Of a DNA stretch of 64,000 bases, positions 33,658 through 43,630 are shown one piece after another. Location of the stretch: the NCBI RefSeq assembly GCF_000766795.1, contig NZ_JPDS01000003.1, forward strand, positions 186,001-250,000, read 5' to 3'. Source of the DNA: Polaribacter sp. Hel1_85. GTDB taxonomy: Bacteria; Bacteroidota; Bacteroidia; Flavobacteriales; Flavobacteriaceae. The first letter of the stretch is position 1. The number at the start of each line of letters is the position of its first letter. The notes under the pieces were generated by a model. That model was not told the DNA's origin and searched no databases. It saw only the letters and a program-made list of their open reading frames with translations. The position numbers and the translations under genes were made by a program.

Positions 33658-33724
33658 TTTTCTTTATTAAGTAATGAAAATAATTAAATTAACAGGTTAG
33701 CAACTACTTCAAAAAAGCAGGCTT

Positions 33725-35533
33725 TTATTTATTCTGTAATTCTGTAGCTTTTCGCTCTAATTCCGCTTGAAATTCTTCCATAACAGGTTTTACAGTACTT
33801 TCTGGTATATCTGCTACTTTAATGTACATTAAACCATCTACTGCATTGTTAAATTTTGGATCAACATTAAACGCAACCAAACGTGCATTTTGTTTCACAT
33901 ACTTTTTAATTAAAACAGGAATTCTTAATGCTCCAGGCTCAATTTCGTCAATGATTTTGTCAAATTTTTGCATATCTGCTTTGGTAGCATCAAACACAAA
34001 ATCTTTATCTCCGTCTTTTAATTTTACTTTGTATTCTTTCTTCGGATAAATATATTGCGCAATATATGGATCGTAATAATGAGATTTCATAAACTCAATC
34101 ATTAATGATTTTGAGAAATCAGAAAACTGATTACTAATAGAAACACCACCCATTAAATATTTATATTCAGGGTAACGTAATGTAACATGTACAATTCCTT
34201 TCCACAATAAAAATAATGGCATTGGTTTTTGTTGGTATTCACCAATAATAAAAGCTCTACCCATTTCTATGGTATTACTCATCATTTGATGCAATTCTGG
34301 TTCAATTCTAAATAGCGTATGTATATAGAAACCATTAATACCATATTTTTTATAAATTTTCTTCCCAAGTCCCATTCTGTATGCACCTACTAAACGGTTT
34401 GCAACCCTATCCCACAAAAACATGTGATAATAATACTTATCGTATGTATCTAAATCTATTGCTTTGTTTGTTCCTTCACCAACATCTCTAAAAGTAATTT
34501 CTCTTAACCTACCTATTTCATGCAATAAATTGGGGATTTCTTTTGCATTAGCAAAAAATACTTCGTAATTCTTACTTTCTAATAACCTACCATCACCTTC
34601 TCTTAAAGCATTTACTTCTTTAACAAATAAATCTGAATTTCTTTGAGCCGTAATTTTTTTTGCAGGTTTTTTTGGTATTTTTAAATTCTGAGTTGAAATT
34701 AATTTATGTGCTTTCTCAAAAGGATTTGCTAACATGTACGTTTTCTTTCTGATAAACTCATAAAAAGCAGGAATCTCTTTAAACTCATTTTGATCTTTAA
34801 CCGAAATTGGTTTCCCTATTCTAACTTTAATTACCTTTCCTTTTTGAGACATTAATTCTGAAGGTAATTTTGCCGTTCTTAAAGTTTCTGAAATGTTTGA
34901 TAAAAAGTAAAAAAGACGACTGTTTTTTGCATGAAAATAAATAGGAATTACAGGCACTTTTGCTTTTTTAATCAACTTAACAGCACCTTCTTCCCAAGGT
35001 TTATCAACGTTAAGTTTACCTTCTTTATATGTAGAAACTTCTCCTGCTGGAAAAATCCCTAAAGGATTTCCCTCTCTTAAGTGTATTAATGCATTTTTAA
35101 TTCCTGCAACACTAGATTTTGCATCCTTTCTATGTTCAAAAGGATTAACAGGCATAACGTATGGTTTAAGCGGCTCTATTCTATGCAATAAAAAATTAGC
35201 AATAATTTTATAATCTGCTCTTTTTTCCATTAACAATTTAAGTAATAAAATGCCATCTATTCCTCCTAAAGGATGATTAGAAATAGTAATAAAAGCTCCT
35301 TCTTTTGGAATTCTTTTAAAATCTTCTTCAGGAATTTCAAATTTGATATCACAATCATCCAAAACACCGTTTAAAAAATCTAAATCTGACTTGTTTTTAT
35401 TATTGTCATAGATTTTATTTACTGCAGAAATACGAAGTATCTTTAATAAGATCCAACCAATAAAAGTTCCAAAAAAACCAAGTTTTTGTATACCAATTAC
35501 CTGTGCAATTTCTTTAGATGTTACTAATGCCAT
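33725..35533 (-). CDS. olsF: Bifunctional ornithine lipid acyltransferase (OlsF-like)
   Basis: The 602-residue protein has two halves. The N-terminal PlsC-type acyltransferase carries TISNHPLGGIDG (His87), PVNPFEHRKDA, and GIFPAGEVSTYKEG. The C-terminal half (~310-600) is a hemolysin-like GNAT N-acyltransferase: EIGRLREITFRDVGEGTN, DTYDKYYYHMFLWD, RLVGAYRMGLG. This order matches OlsF, which N-acylates ornithine and then O-acylates the lyso-lipid to make phosphorus-free ornithine lipid. Such lipids are common in marine flavobacteria. It is a single gene. Confidence 0.87.
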   Translation of the reverse strand: MALVTSKEIAQVIGIQKLGFFGTFIGWILLKILRISAVNKIYDNNKNKSDLDFLNGVLDDCDIKFEIPEEDFKRIPKEGAFITISNHPLGGIDGILLLKLLMEKRADYKIIANFLLHRIEPLKPYVMPVNPFEHRKDAKSSVAGIKNALIHLREGNPLGIFPAGEVSTYKEGKLNVDKPWEEGAVKLIKKAKVPVIPIYFHAKNSRLFYFLSNISETLRTAKLPSELMSQKGKVIKVRIGKPISVKDQNEFKEIPAFYEFIRKKTYMLANPFEKAHKLISTQNLKIPKKPAKKITAQRNSDLFVKEVNALREGDGRLLESKNYEVFFANAKEIPNLLHEIGRLREITFRDVGEGTNKAIDLDTYDKYYYHMFLWDRVANRLVGAYRMGLGKKIYKKYGINGFYIHTLFRIEPELHQMMSNTIEMGRAFIIGEYQQKPMPLFLLWKGIVHVTLRYPEYKYLMGGVSISNQFSDFSKSLMIEFMKSHYYDPYIAQYIYPKKEYKVKLKDGDKDFVFDATKADMQKFDKIIDEIEPGALRIPVLIKKYVKQNARLVAFNVDPKFNNAVDGLMYIKVADIPESTVKPVMEEFQAELERKATELQNK

Positions 35534-35586
35534 TCGTTATTATTAAAGCGAACTGCAAACATACTAAAAAAACATATATGCAAATA

Positions 35587-36840
35587 TTAATTTGTTGCTA
35601 AAACGATCTGAATCGTCTCTTTATTTACTTGTGTTAATAAAGATTCTCCTTTAACTTCAATACTTGAAACGGCAGCATCATCAAAATGACGAACTGTAAA
35701 TAAATCTACATCTTTTTGAACTTCAATTTTAAACTGAGTTTTTAGCTCATCATAAAAAGCATCAAACTTGTTAAATTTATTATCAATACAAACAGAAAAA
35801 CTAATCGCAGAATTCTGAATTAAGTTTACTTTTAATTGATAATCGTGTAATTTTTGAAAGATATAACTAATATTATTTTCTACCATAAAAGAGAAATCTA
35901 ACGCAGAAATTGACACTAATATTTGATCTTTCTTCACAATAAAACAAGGTATGTAAGGTACTAATCTTGTTCCTTTAGAAACTCTTGTTCCTGTTTCTTT
36001 AGGGTTTACAAAAGAACGTACTAAAAGAGGAATTTCTTTTCTTTCTAAAGGCTGTAAAGTTTTAGGATGAATTACAGAAGCTCCGTAAAAAGCCATTTCA
36101 ATTGCTTCTTCGTAAGAAATTTGCTCTAACAATGTTGTATCTGTAAATACTCTTGGATCTGCATTTAAAACACCAGGAACATCTTTCCAAATTGTTACAT
36201 TTTCTGCGTCGAGACAATACGCAAAAATACCTGCTGTATAATCAGAACCTTCTCTACCTAACGTTGTTGTATTTTCTGTATCATTTGCAGCAATAAAACC
36301 TTGAGTAATATTTAATTTTGATGCATCTAATTTATTACTAATTATATTTTGAGTTAAATCCCAATCTACCTTTGCATCTCTATAATTACTGTCTGTTTTT
36401 ATATAATTTCTTACATCAAACCAATTATTTTCTACGCCACTTTTTGATAAATAAGCACTTACAATTCTTGTTGATAAAAGCTCACCAAAACAAATAATTT
36501 GATCATAAACATAATTATACCTTTGTGATGTATTTCTGGCTAAAAACCAACTTAATTCACCTAAAAGAATATCAATTTCTTTATAAATACCGTCATTTTC
36601 ATCAAACAAATCATTCATTAAGTTTTTATGAAAATCTTCAATAATACCTAATTTTTCAGATAATTTATCTGTCTTATTATAATATGCATCTATAACTTCT
36701 TCAAAAGCATTTGTAATTTTTCCCATTGCAGAAATTACAACTACAGTATTTTCTGTCCCTTCGCTTTGTAAAATTTGAGTTACATTTTTTACACTTGCTG
36801 CATCTTTTACAGATGCTCCTCCAAATTTAAAAATCTTCAT
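35587..36840 (-). CDS. Aspartate kinase
   Basis: The 417-residue enzyme phosphorylates L-aspartate, the first step to Lys, Thr and Met. It has KFGGASVKDAASVKN, VVVISAMGKITN, GELLSTRIVSAYL and TTLGREGSDYTAGIFAYCLDA, then WKDVPGVLNADPRV. The C-terminal ~120 residues form the regulatory ACT region (LVSISALDFSFMVENNISYIF). It is a monofunctional form, shorter than the usual ~450-residue LysC. It starts 2 nt from the GNAT gene, so they share a transcript. Confidence 0.94.
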   Translation of the reverse strand: MKIFKFGGASVKDAASVKNVTQILQSEGTENTVVVISAMGKITNAFEEVIDAYYNKTDKLSEKLGIIEDFHKNLMNDLFDENDGIYKEIDILLGELSWFLARNTSQRYNYVYDQIICFGELLSTRIVSAYLSKSGVENNWFDVRNYIKTDSNYRDAKVDWDLTQNIISNKLDASKLNITQGFIAANDTENTTTLGREGSDYTAGIFAYCLDAENVTIWKDVPGVLNADPRVFTDTTLLEQISYEEAIEMAFYGASVIHPKTLQPLERKEIPLLVRSFVNPKETGTRVSKGTRLVPYIPCFIVKKDQILVSISALDFSFMVENNISYIFQKLHDYQLKVNLIQNSAISFSVCIDNKFNKFDAFYDELKTQFKIEVQKDVDLFTVRHFDDAAVSSIEVKGESLLTQVNKETIQIVLATN

Positions 36841-36841
36841 T

Positions 36842-37321
36842 TTAACTATTTTGAATAAATTTCACCAAATTCTCTTTGTTCATTTGTACCACAGACCAAT
36901 CATTTAAATAAGTGGCTCCTGTACTTTTATAAAATTCTACTGCATTGGTATTCCAATCAATTACCTCCCAAGCTACTCTATTATAATTATTATCGTGTGC
37001 ATATTTTAAAACAGCTGTATACAATGCTTTTCCTGCTCCTATTTTTTGCTTTTCTTTAGTAACAATTAAGTCTTCTAAATGAATTGTTTTTCCTTTCCAA
37101 GTAGAATATCGTTCGTAAAACAAAGCAATACCAATAATATTATTTTCTTGTTCTGCTACAAAAATTTTAAACTGTGGGTTTTCAGAAAAACCATCTCTTA
37201 ATAAATCTTCAACTGTAATTTCTACAGCTTTTGGTTCTTTCTCAAAAATAGCCAACTCTGTAATTAAATTTAATACAGATTGCATGTCTTTTTCTTTTCC
37301 TAGTCTTACTATAAAATCCAT
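36842..37321 (-). CDS. GNAT family N-acetyltransferase
   Basis: The 159-residue single-domain acetyltransferase has IVRLGKEKDMQSVLNLI, FVAEQENNIIGIALFYERYSTW, HLEDLIVTKEKQKIGAGKAL (acetyl-CoA loop) and AWEVIDWNTNAVEFYKSTGA. The WEVxxWNxxAxxFYxxxGA ending is typical of spermidine/diamine acetyltransferase-like members, so a polyamine or amino-acid substrate is plausible. It is first in the unit with aspartate kinase and divergent from fbp. Confidence 0.9.
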   Translation of the reverse strand: MDFIVRLGKEKDMQSVLNLITELAIFEKEPKAVEITVEDLLRDGFSENPQFKIFVAEQENNIIGIALFYERYSTWKGKTIHLEDLIVTKEKQKIGAGKALYTAVLKYAHDNNYNRVAWEVIDWNTNAVEFYKSTGATYLNDWSVVQMNKENLVKFIQNS

Positions 37322-37495
37322 GTTCGTAAATTTTGTTCAAAGATAGTTTTTTTGATTTCGACCAAAAGTATTTGAAGATTTTACACAATTATTTTTGATT
37401 TGTTTAAATTTTTAACGAAAAAAATAAAGAACTAAAACGTTGTAGTAAGTGAAAAAAGTTTAGATATTTGTTGAAACCATCAATATTAAAACATA

Positions 37496-38506
37496 ATGAC
37501 AGGAAAAAATCAAACTTTAGGTGAATTTATCATTGAAAATCAACATGCTTTTAAATATAGCTCTGGTGAATTATCAAGTCTTTTAAACTCTATTAGGCTA
37601 GCTGCAAAAGTAGTTAATCATGAAGTAAACAAAGCTGGTTTGGTAGATATCATTGGCGCTTTTGGAGACACAAACATTCAAGGAGAGGATCAACAAAAAT
37701 TAGATGTTTACGCAAATGATAAATTTATTCAAACTTTAACAAAAAGGAATATTGTGTGTGGTATTGCTAGTGAAGAAGAAGATAGTTTTATCACCATAAA
37801 TAGTATTGATGAAAACCACCAAAACAAATATGTTGTTTTAATTGATCCTTTAGATGGCTCCTCTAATATTGATGTAAATGTTTCTGTAGGAACAATTTTT
37901 TCTATTTACAGACGTGTTACTCCAACTGGTACTCCTGTTCAATTAGAAGATTTTTTACAAAAAGGAAGCAAACAAGTTGCTGCTGGTTATGTAGTTTATG
38001 GTACCTCAACAATGCTGGTTTACACAACTGGAGCTGGTGTAAATGGTTTTACATTAAACCCAGCTATTGGTTCTTTTTACTTATCACATCCTAATATGGA
38101 GTTCCCTGAAAATGGAAGTATTTACTCTGTAAATGAAGGGAATTATTTAGATTTTCCATTAGGTGTTAAAAAATACATTAAATACTGTCAGGAAGAAGAA
38201 GGAGACAGACCTTATACAAGCAGATATATTGGTTCTTTAGTTTCTGATTTTCACAGAAATATGATAAAAGGAGGAATTTACATGTATCCAAAAGGCTCTA
38301 GAAATCCTGATGGAAAATTACGTTTATTATATGAATGTAATCCAATGGCATTTATTGCAGAACAAGCAAATGGTAAATCTTCTGATGGTTACACAAGAAC
38401 TATGGATGTTGAACCTACAGAATTACACCAAAGAGTTCCTTTTATTTGTGGTAGCATAAATATGGTTGAAGAATTGGAAGAGTTTATGCAGAAATACGGA
38501 GAATAA
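37496..38506 (+). CDS. fbp: Class 1 fructose-1,6-bisphosphatase
   Basis: The 336-residue gluconeogenic enzyme hydrolyses fructose 1,6-bisphosphate. Conserved sites are [26 protein letters not shown], the metal-binding [20 protein letters not shown], the sugar-binding [31 protein letters not shown] and [16 protein letters not shown]. The length is standard. It is essential in bacteria living on peptides and amino acids, as this one probably does. Confidence 0.97.
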   Translation: MTGKNQTLGEFIIENQHAFKYSSGELSSLLNSIRLAAKVVNHEVNKAGLVDIIGAFGDTNIQGEDQQKLDVYANDKFIQTLTKRNIVCGIASEEEDSFITINSIDENHQNKYVVLIDPLDGSSNIDVNVSVGTIFSIYRRVTPTGTPVQLEDFLQKGSKQVAAGYVVYGTSTMLVYTTGAGVNGFTLNPAIGSFYLSHPNMEFPENGSIYSVNEGNYLDFPLGVKKYIKYCQEEEGDRPYTSRYIGSLVSDFHRNMIKGGIYMYPKGSRNPDGKLRLLYECNPMAFIAEQANGKSSDGYTRTMDVEPTELHQRVPFICGSINMVEELEEFMQKYGE

Positions 38507-38617
38507 ATCTTTCTTATACCTTAATCAATTAACAAAACATAAACTTCTTGTAAAATCATTCATTAATGGTTAATTTTACAGTCGTAAAAAACAATACTAA
38601 CTTTTAAAAAAATAAAA

Positions 38618-39226
38618 ATGGCTTTTCAATTACCAAAATTAGGATACGCTTATGATGCGTTAGAACCAAATATTGATGCAAGAACTATGGAAATTCACCA
38701 TACAAAACATCACAATGGATATACAACAAAATTAAATGCTGCAATTGCAGGTACTGATTTAGAAGGAAAATCTATAGAAGATATTCTTGCAAATTTAGAC
38801 ATGAGCAATGCAGCTGTAAGAAATAACGGTGGTGGGTTTTACAACCACTCATTATTCTGGACAGTGATGAACCCAAATGATAGAGGTTATTTATCTGGAG
38901 AATTAAAAGACGCTATTGAAGCTGCTTTTGGTTCTAAAGATGCTTTTATTGAAGCTTTTTCTAAAGCTGCTGCAACTCAATTTGGTTCTGGTTGGGCTTG
39001 GTTATGTGTTTTACCAGGAGGTAAAGTAGAAGTTTGTTCTACGCCAAACCAAGACAATCCATTAATGCCAGGTGTAACATGTACAGGTACTCCTATTTTA
39101 GGGTTAGATGTTTGGGAACATGCTTACTACTTAAACTACCAAAACAGAAGACCAGATTATATTAATGCTTTCTTTAATGTAATTAACTGGAATGAAATTG
39201 AAAGACGTTACGCAGAAGCTAAATAA
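38618..39226 (+). CDS. sodB: Fe/Mn superoxide dismutase
   Basis: The 202-residue cytosolic enzyme dismutates superoxide. Metal ligands are visible: first His in [12 protein letters not shown] (~27), second His in [11 protein letters not shown], and Asp and His in [20 protein letters not shown] and the C-terminal [21 protein letters not shown] are family-typical. Fe versus Mn preference cannot be decided by eye. The gene is single, with a terminator downstream. Confidence 0.96.
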   Translation: MAFQLPKLGYAYDALEPNIDARTMEIHHTKHHNGYTTKLNAAIAGTDLEGKSIEDILANLDMSNAAVRNNGGGFYNHSLFWTVMNPNDRGYLSGELKDAIEAAFGSKDAFIEAFSKAAATQFGSGWAWLCVLPGGKVEVCSTPNQDNPLMPGVTCTGTPILGLDVWEHAYYLNYQNRRPDYINAFFNVINWNEIERRYAEAK

Positions 39227-39291
39227 ATGCACAGCCTTTTTTTTTAGTATCTCACTAATTAGTAAAAAAGTGAGTTTATAAAATAAATTAG

Positions 39292-39321
39292 AAAAAGCAT
39301 CCTAAAAATAGGATGCTTTTT
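39292..39321 (+). terminator. Terminator downstream of sodB
   Basis: A 13-bp stem AAAAAGCATCCTA / TAGGATGCTTTTT with an AAAA loop and a T run, about 66 nt after the sodB stop. Confidence 0.82.
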
Positions 39322-39512
39322 TTTACATCTTCTTATAGGTGAAATCACGTTCTATTTTAAACAAGCTATTACTTTTATTTAAAAAAAATATAAACACTTA
39401 ATTTTTAGATAAGTACGAAAATACATTAATTTAGAAATGATAAAGAATTAAATTCAACAATATTTTGATTATAAAAAAGTGCATTTTTTTTATAAAAAAA
39501 TACGAAAAGTAT

Positions 39513-39542
39513 TTGCGAGATAAACAAAACTTACTATATTTG
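39513..39542 (+). promoter_or_regulatory. Promoter of the tRNA-Gly/tRNA-Leu operon (TTG-N19-TATATTTG)
   Basis: TTG (39513-39515), a 19-nt spacer and TATATTTG (39535-39542) are an exact bacteroidotal promoter, 66 nt before tRNA-Gly. Confidence 0.82.
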
Positions 39543-39608
39543 CACCGCTCTAATAATTAGATGTTGTTTTTCATCTTAAAGCGAGAGTAAGTTCATAAAA
39601 TAATGACT

Positions 39609-39680
39609 GCGAAAGTAGCTCAGGGGTAGAGCATCACCTTGCCAAGGTGGGGGTCGCGGGTTCAAATCCCGTCTTTCGCT
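39609..39680 (+). tRNA. tRNA-Gly (GCC)
   Basis: The 72-nt cloverleaf has a GCGAAAG/CTTTCGC acceptor stem, D-arm AGCTCAGGGGTAGAGC, anticodon loop TTGCCAA (GCC), and T-arm GCGGGTTCAAATCCCGT. The discriminator is T and CCA is not encoded. Confidence 0.97.
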
Positions 39681-39700
39681 CTATTCTAAAATATACCAAT

Positions 39701-39786
39701 GCTGAAGTGGTGGAATTGGTAGACACGCTGGACTTAAAATCCAGTGGTCAGTAATGGCCGTATGGGTTCAAGTCCCATCTTCAGTA
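39701..39786 (+). tRNA. tRNA-Leu (TAA)
   Basis: The 86-nt class II tRNA has a GCTGAAG/CTTCAGT acceptor, anticodon loop CTTAAAA (TAA), a long variable arm (TGGTCAGTAATGGCCGT), T-arm GGGTTCAAGTCCC and discriminator A. It shares the promoter and terminator with tRNA-Gly. Confidence 0.97.
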
Positions 39787-39787
39787 C

Positions 39788-39823
39788 AAAAACCGTAACA
39801 TTTATTTGTTACGGTTTTTTTTT
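39788..39823 (+). terminator. Terminator of the tRNA operon
   Basis: A 13-bp stem AAAAACCGTAACA / TGTTACGGTTTTT followed by more T begins immediately after tRNA-Leu. Confidence 0.88.
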
Positions 39824-39847
39824 ACTCAAATTTTAAAGTTTGAGCAT

Positions 39848-39881
39848 AAAAAAAAGCTGATATATTATATCAGCTTTTTTT
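39848..39881. terminator. Bidirectional terminator before the LytTR gene
   Basis: GCTGATATA T TATATCAGC, flanked by A7 and T7, lies between the tRNA operon and the converging regulator gene. Confidence 0.72.
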
Positions 39882-40053
39882 AATTCAATCTATAAATCCC
39901 CCAACTTATGATTGATTATTTTTAATTAACCCATAACTATGATTATCAACACAATTACACTGTAAATCTACATTAGATTTAAGCTTAAAAATTTAACTTT
40001 CGTTTAAAGAGTGATATACATCGACGAATGGATGAATATTGTAGTTAAATGGA

Positions 40054-40758
40054 TTAAAGTAAATTTAATCTTTTCATAAGTTCACTTTTATTAGATCTAC
40101 TTATTGGAATAACACTTTTCTGAATTAAAACACTATTATCTTCAATATCAATTATTTGAGAAATATTAATTATAAAAGATCTATGAATTCTTAGAAATAG
40201 TCCTTGAGGTAGTTTATCTTCTATCTTTTTTAATGTAGAGTGTACTATGTAGTTTTTTGTTTGAGTTTTAATACTAATATAATCTCCCTTTGCCTCAACA
40301 AAATATATATCAGGTATATTAATTTTTATCAACCTTCTGTCTACACTTACATATATAAAACTTGAATCTTCTTTAGAGGAATATGAATCATTAGAAACTT
40401 TTGCTTCTTCTAAAGAAGCTAATTTATGTAATGACTTATTAAATCTTGCCTTAGTAATTGGTTTTACTAGGTAATCTACTACACACTCATACTCAAAAGC
40501 TTGCAATGCAAAGTTTTTATCAGAAGTAGATAAAATTATTTTTGGTGGAGATTTTAAGGTTTGTATAAAGTCAAAACCAGAAAATGTTGGCATATGTATA
40601 TCTAAAAATATTAAATCTACTTCATTAGAATTAAGATATTTTATAGCATCTATTGCAGAACTAAATTCTTCAACTACAGAAACTTGCTCAGAATTACTAC
40701 ATAACTGCTTAATAATTAATCTAGCAGTTGCATCATCATCTATTATAATACAATTCAT
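40054..40758 (-). CDS. LytTR-type response regulator
   Basis: The 234-residue protein has a receiver domain (IIIDDDATARLII, phosphoacceptor Asp in LIFLDIHMP, Lys in YLVKPI) and a C-terminal LytTR DNA-binding domain (~130-234: IYFVEAKGDYISIKT, GLFLRIHRSFIINI). Unlike AlgR/LytR pairs, no LytS-type kinase is adjacent. It lies behind an Hpt gene and a CheY-like receiver, so it is probably the output of a multistep phosphorelay. Confidence 0.93.
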   Translation of the reverse strand: MNCIIIDDDATARLIIKQLCSNSEQVSVVEEFSSAIDAIKYLNSNEVDLIFLDIHMPTFSGFDFIQTLKSPPKIILSTSDKNFALQAFEYECVVDYLVKPITKARFNKSLHKLASLEEAKVSNDSYSSKEDSSFIYVSVDRRLIKINIPDIYFVEAKGDYISIKTQTKNYIVHSTLKKIEDKLPQGLFLRIHRSFIINISQIIDIEDNSVLIQKSVIPISRSNKSELMKRLNLL

Positions 40759-40777
40759 AACATTTTTAGGGACATAA

Positions 40778-41092
40778 TTAAGCCACTAAATATACATGAA
40801 TTTTGTTTAAAACTTTAACAAAATCATTATATAATTTTGTTTCGCTGTTTTTTAAATCTTTTTCAAACTTAGAAGCTAGTTCTAAACCTTTCTTAAAACC
40901 TAAAATGCTTATTTTATGTTTTAATTTATGTACATTATTTGAAGCCTCTAAATAATTCTTTTTTTCAAAATTATTATTAAAAAGTGTATATTCTTCAGGA
41001 AACTCTTTCTTAAGAACACTTAAAATACTTTCCTCAAAATCTACATCTCCTCCAGAAAGTTCCTTTATATAATTTAAATTTGGTGTTTCCAT
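40778..41092 (-). CDS. Histidine phosphotransfer (Hpt) protein
   Basis: The 104-residue four-helix Hpt domain carries the phospho-accepting His in NNVHKLKHKISILG, preceded by FEESILSVLKKEFPEEY. It carries phosphate between receivers of a hybrid kinase and the LytTR regulator 20 nt downstream. It is located between two receiver genes on the same strand. Confidence 0.88.
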   Translation of the reverse strand: METPNLNYIKELSGGDVDFEESILSVLKKEFPEEYTLFNNNFEKKNYLEASNNVHKLKHKISILGFKKGLELASKFEKDLKNSETKLYNDFVKVLNKIHVYLVA

Positions 41093-41125
41093 TTCATTTA
41101 TATTAAAGTGATTTTATGAAAATAG

Positions 41126-41536
41126 TTATTCAGAAATAAGTTCATTCTTCTTCCAATATTTTAACAATGATCTTACTTTTTTAGCATACTTAGTGTATTG
41201 AGCTGGTTTTGTGAAATAGCCAGAAATTCCAAAATCATAACATTTTTTTAATTCACTATCATCTTCTGAGTTAGACATTATGATAATAGGTATATTCTTA
41301 AACTTGATATTTGCTTTTAATTTTTCTAAAAGCTCAAGACCATTCATTCTAGGCATATGCAAATCTAAAATAATAATATTGAAGGTATTTTCAAGGTTAT
41401 TTAAAAAACCTAAAGCCTGTTTTCCATTTACAGCTTCTACAATAGAGCATGGAAAACTAATATCTTTACAAACTTTTTTAAATTTCATTCTTTCTATTGC
41501 ATCATCGTCAATAAGTAATATAGAGAGGGATTTCAT
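41126..41536 (-). CDS. Single-domain (CheY-like) response regulator
   Basis: ATG 41536 (MKSLSILLIDDDAIERMKF) is the natural start; the 15 codons upstream would be atypical. The 136-residue receiver has the acidic pocket DDD, phosphoacceptor Asp in IIILDLHMPRMNG, Thr/Ser position in IIIMSNSEDD, and Lys in YFTKPAQ. There is no output domain, so it acts as a relay intermediate or by binding a partner. It is first in a three-gene phosphorelay unit. Confidence 0.9.
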   Translation of the reverse strand: MKSLSILLIDDDAIERMKFKKVCKDISFPCSIVEAVNGKQALGFLNNLENTFNIIILDLHMPRMNGLELLEKLKANIKFKNIPIIIMSNSEDDSELKKCYDFGISGYFTKPAQYTKYAKKVRSLLKYWKKNELISE

Positions 41537-41662
41537 TTGTTTATAACATTTTTTATTTAGAGTACTGTAAAAATGAAACAAAAAAAGAAAAGAAAAATAT
41601 TTGTTAGTTTATCTGCTTTAAAAACTCGTTAAATGGTTCGTTTTTAGTGTTCAATTTATTAC

Positions 41663-42112
41663 TTAGACATGTATCTGTCTATCTATTTGTTGATTGAGCG
41701 AAATAAATGATTCAAACTTAGAAACACCTTTTATCACTTTTATCTTAGAATTTAAAAGCCTCATAAGATCTTCATTATCTTTACAAAGTACTTTAATAAA
41801 AATTGTAAAATTCCCTGTTGTGTAATGACTCTCTATTACTTCAGGAATTTCTTTGAACCTTTTTACAACAGAAGTCAATACTGCTGAAGATTCTAAATAA
41901 ACACCTATAAAAGCAGTTGTAGAATATCCTAAAGCCTTATGATTTATGTTCATTTGATAACCATCAATCAAATCAGATTTTTCAAGCTTTCTTAACCTTT
42001 GGTGAATAGCTGCACCAGAAATACCAACATCTCTTGCAATACTTAAAATAGGGATTCTAGCATCTTTTATTAAACTTCTGATAATTTTCTTATCAATTCC
42101 GTCAATTTTCAT
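41663..42112 (-). CDS. Lrp/AsnC-family transcriptional regulator
   Basis: ATG 42112 (MKIDGIDKKIIRSLIKDAR) fits the family. The 149-residue protein has an N-terminal helix-turn-helix (ISIARDVGISGAAIHQRLRKLE) and a RAM ligand-binding domain (STTAFIGVYLES, ESHYTTGNFTIFIKVLCKD). Lrp proteins sense amino acids and form octamers on DNA. It lies 91 nt downstream of accC on the same strand, so its target may be local or amino-acid metabolism in general. Confidence 0.93.
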   Translation of the reverse strand: MKIDGIDKKIIRSLIKDARIPILSIARDVGISGAAIHQRLRKLEKSDLIDGYQMNINHKALGYSTTAFIGVYLESSAVLTSVVKRFKEIPEVIESHYTTGNFTIFIKVLCKDNEDLMRLLNSKIKVIKGVSKFESFISLNQQIDRQIHV

Positions 42113-42203
42113 CTTTAGATCTTTAACTATAAAGATAAAAAAAATAGAGAACACAAATTGTATTCTCTATTTTATTATTAATTTTTAACTAAATTTAAAA
42201 TAT

Positions 42204-43541
42204 TTATTTCATTTCGAAATCTTCCATAAACTTAGTTGTATAATTTCCTGCAATATAATCTGGATGATCCATTAACTGTCTATGAAAAGGAATTGTTGTT
42301 TTTACACCTTCAATTACAAATTCATCTAAAGCACGTTTCATTTTATTAATTGCTTCTTCTCTTGTTTGAGCAGTAGTAATCAACTTAGCAATCATAGAAT
42401 CGTAATTTGGCGGAATCATATACCCTGCATAAACATGAGTATCAACTCTAACTCCATGACCTCCAGGAGAATGAAAAGTTGAAATTTTCCCTGGAGCTGG
42501 TCTAAAATTATTATAAGGATCTTCTGCGTTTATCCTACATTCTATTGAATGCATTTGAGGAAAATAATTTTTTCCAGAAATTGGAACACCTGCAGCAACT
42601 AAAATCTGTTCTCTAATTAAATCGTAGTTTACTACTTCTTCTGTAATTGGATGCTCTACCTGAATACGAGTATTCATCTCCATAAAATAGAAGTTTCTAT
42701 GTTTATCAACCAAAAATTCTACAGTACCTGCACCTTCATATTTAATAAATTCTGATGCTTTTACAGCAGCTTCACCCATTTTATTTCTTAAAGCATCTGT
42801 CATAAAAGGAGAAGGAGTTTCTTCTGTTAACTTTTGATGACGACGTTGCACAGAACAGTCTCTTTCAGATAAATGACATGCTTTTCCAAAAGAATCTCCA
42901 ACAATTTGAATCTCTATATGTCTTGGCTCTTCAATAAGCTTTTCCATATACATATCATCATTACCAAAAGCTGCTTTAGATTCTTGTCTTGCAGAATCCC
43001 AAGCTTCTTTTAAATCTTCAGCTTTCCAAACAGCACGCATTCCTTTACCTCCACCTCCTGCAGAAGCTTTTAACATTACAGGGTAACCAGTTTCTAAAGC
43101 TACTTTTTCACAATCTTCAAAGTCTTGAATAACACCTTCACTTCCAGGAACACAAGGCACGCCTGCTTTAAGCATAGTCGATTTAGCATTTGCTTTATCT
43201 CCCATTTGGTCAATCATGTCTCCTGTTGCTCCAATAAACTTAATATTATGCTCTTCACATAATCTTGAAAATTTAGCATTTTCTGATAAAAAACCATATC
43301 CTGGATGAATTGCATCTGCATTGGTAATTTCTGCAGCAGCTATAATATTAGACATCTTTAAATATGATTCTGAACTTGGGGCTGGCCCAATACAAACTGC
43401 TTCATCTGCAAATCTAACATGCAAACTTTCTTCATCTGCTTTAGAATAAACTGCAACAGTTTTTATGCCCATTTCTTTACATGTTCTAATAACACGTAAG
43501 GCTATTTCACCCCTATTGGCAATTAATATTTTTTTAAACAT
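42204..43541 (-). CDS. accC: Biotin carboxylase subunit of acetyl-CoA carboxylase
   Basis: The 445-residue enzyme carboxylates biotin on BCCP using ATP and bicarbonate. It begins [20 protein letters not shown] and has the ATP-grasp glycine loop [31 protein letters not shown], and [14 protein letters not shown] (catalytic EMNTR/Glu). The length is normal. It follows accB by 89 nt. The carboxyltransferase genes (accA/accD) are elsewhere. Confidence 0.97.
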   Translation of the reverse strand: MFKKILIANRGEIALRVIRTCKEMGIKTVAVYSKADEESLHVRFADEAVCIGPAPSSESYLKMSNIIAAAEITNADAIHPGYGFLSENAKFSRLCEEHNIKFIGATGDMIDQMGDKANAKSTMLKAGVPCVPGSEGVIQDFEDCEKVALETGYPVMLKASAGGGGKGMRAVWKAEDLKEAWDSARQESKAAFGNDDMYMEKLIEEPRHIEIQIVGDSFGKACHLSERDCSVQRRHQKLTEETPSPFMTDALRNKMGEAAVKASEFIKYEGAGTVEFLVDKHRNFYFMEMNTRIQVEHPITEEVVNYDLIREQILVAAGVPISGKNYFPQMHSIECRINAEDPYNNFRPAPGKISTFHSPGGHGVRVDTHVYAGYMIPPNYDSMIAKLITTAQTREEAINKMKRALDEFVIEGVKTTIPFHRQLMDHPDYIAGNYTTKFMEDFEMK

Positions 43542-43630
43542 CTTTGTTGAATTAGTTATTAAGTTAATTTGAAAAAATAATAGTTAAAAAAAGAAAAAAT
43601 CTAATTCTTAACTCTTAGTTTCTAATCTAA

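Noticed and set aside
39788..39823. GTAACA...TGTTAC resembling the 12260 operator
   Set aside because: Here it is part of a long terminator stem right after tRNA-Leu with flanking A and T runs, so it is a terminator, not an operator.
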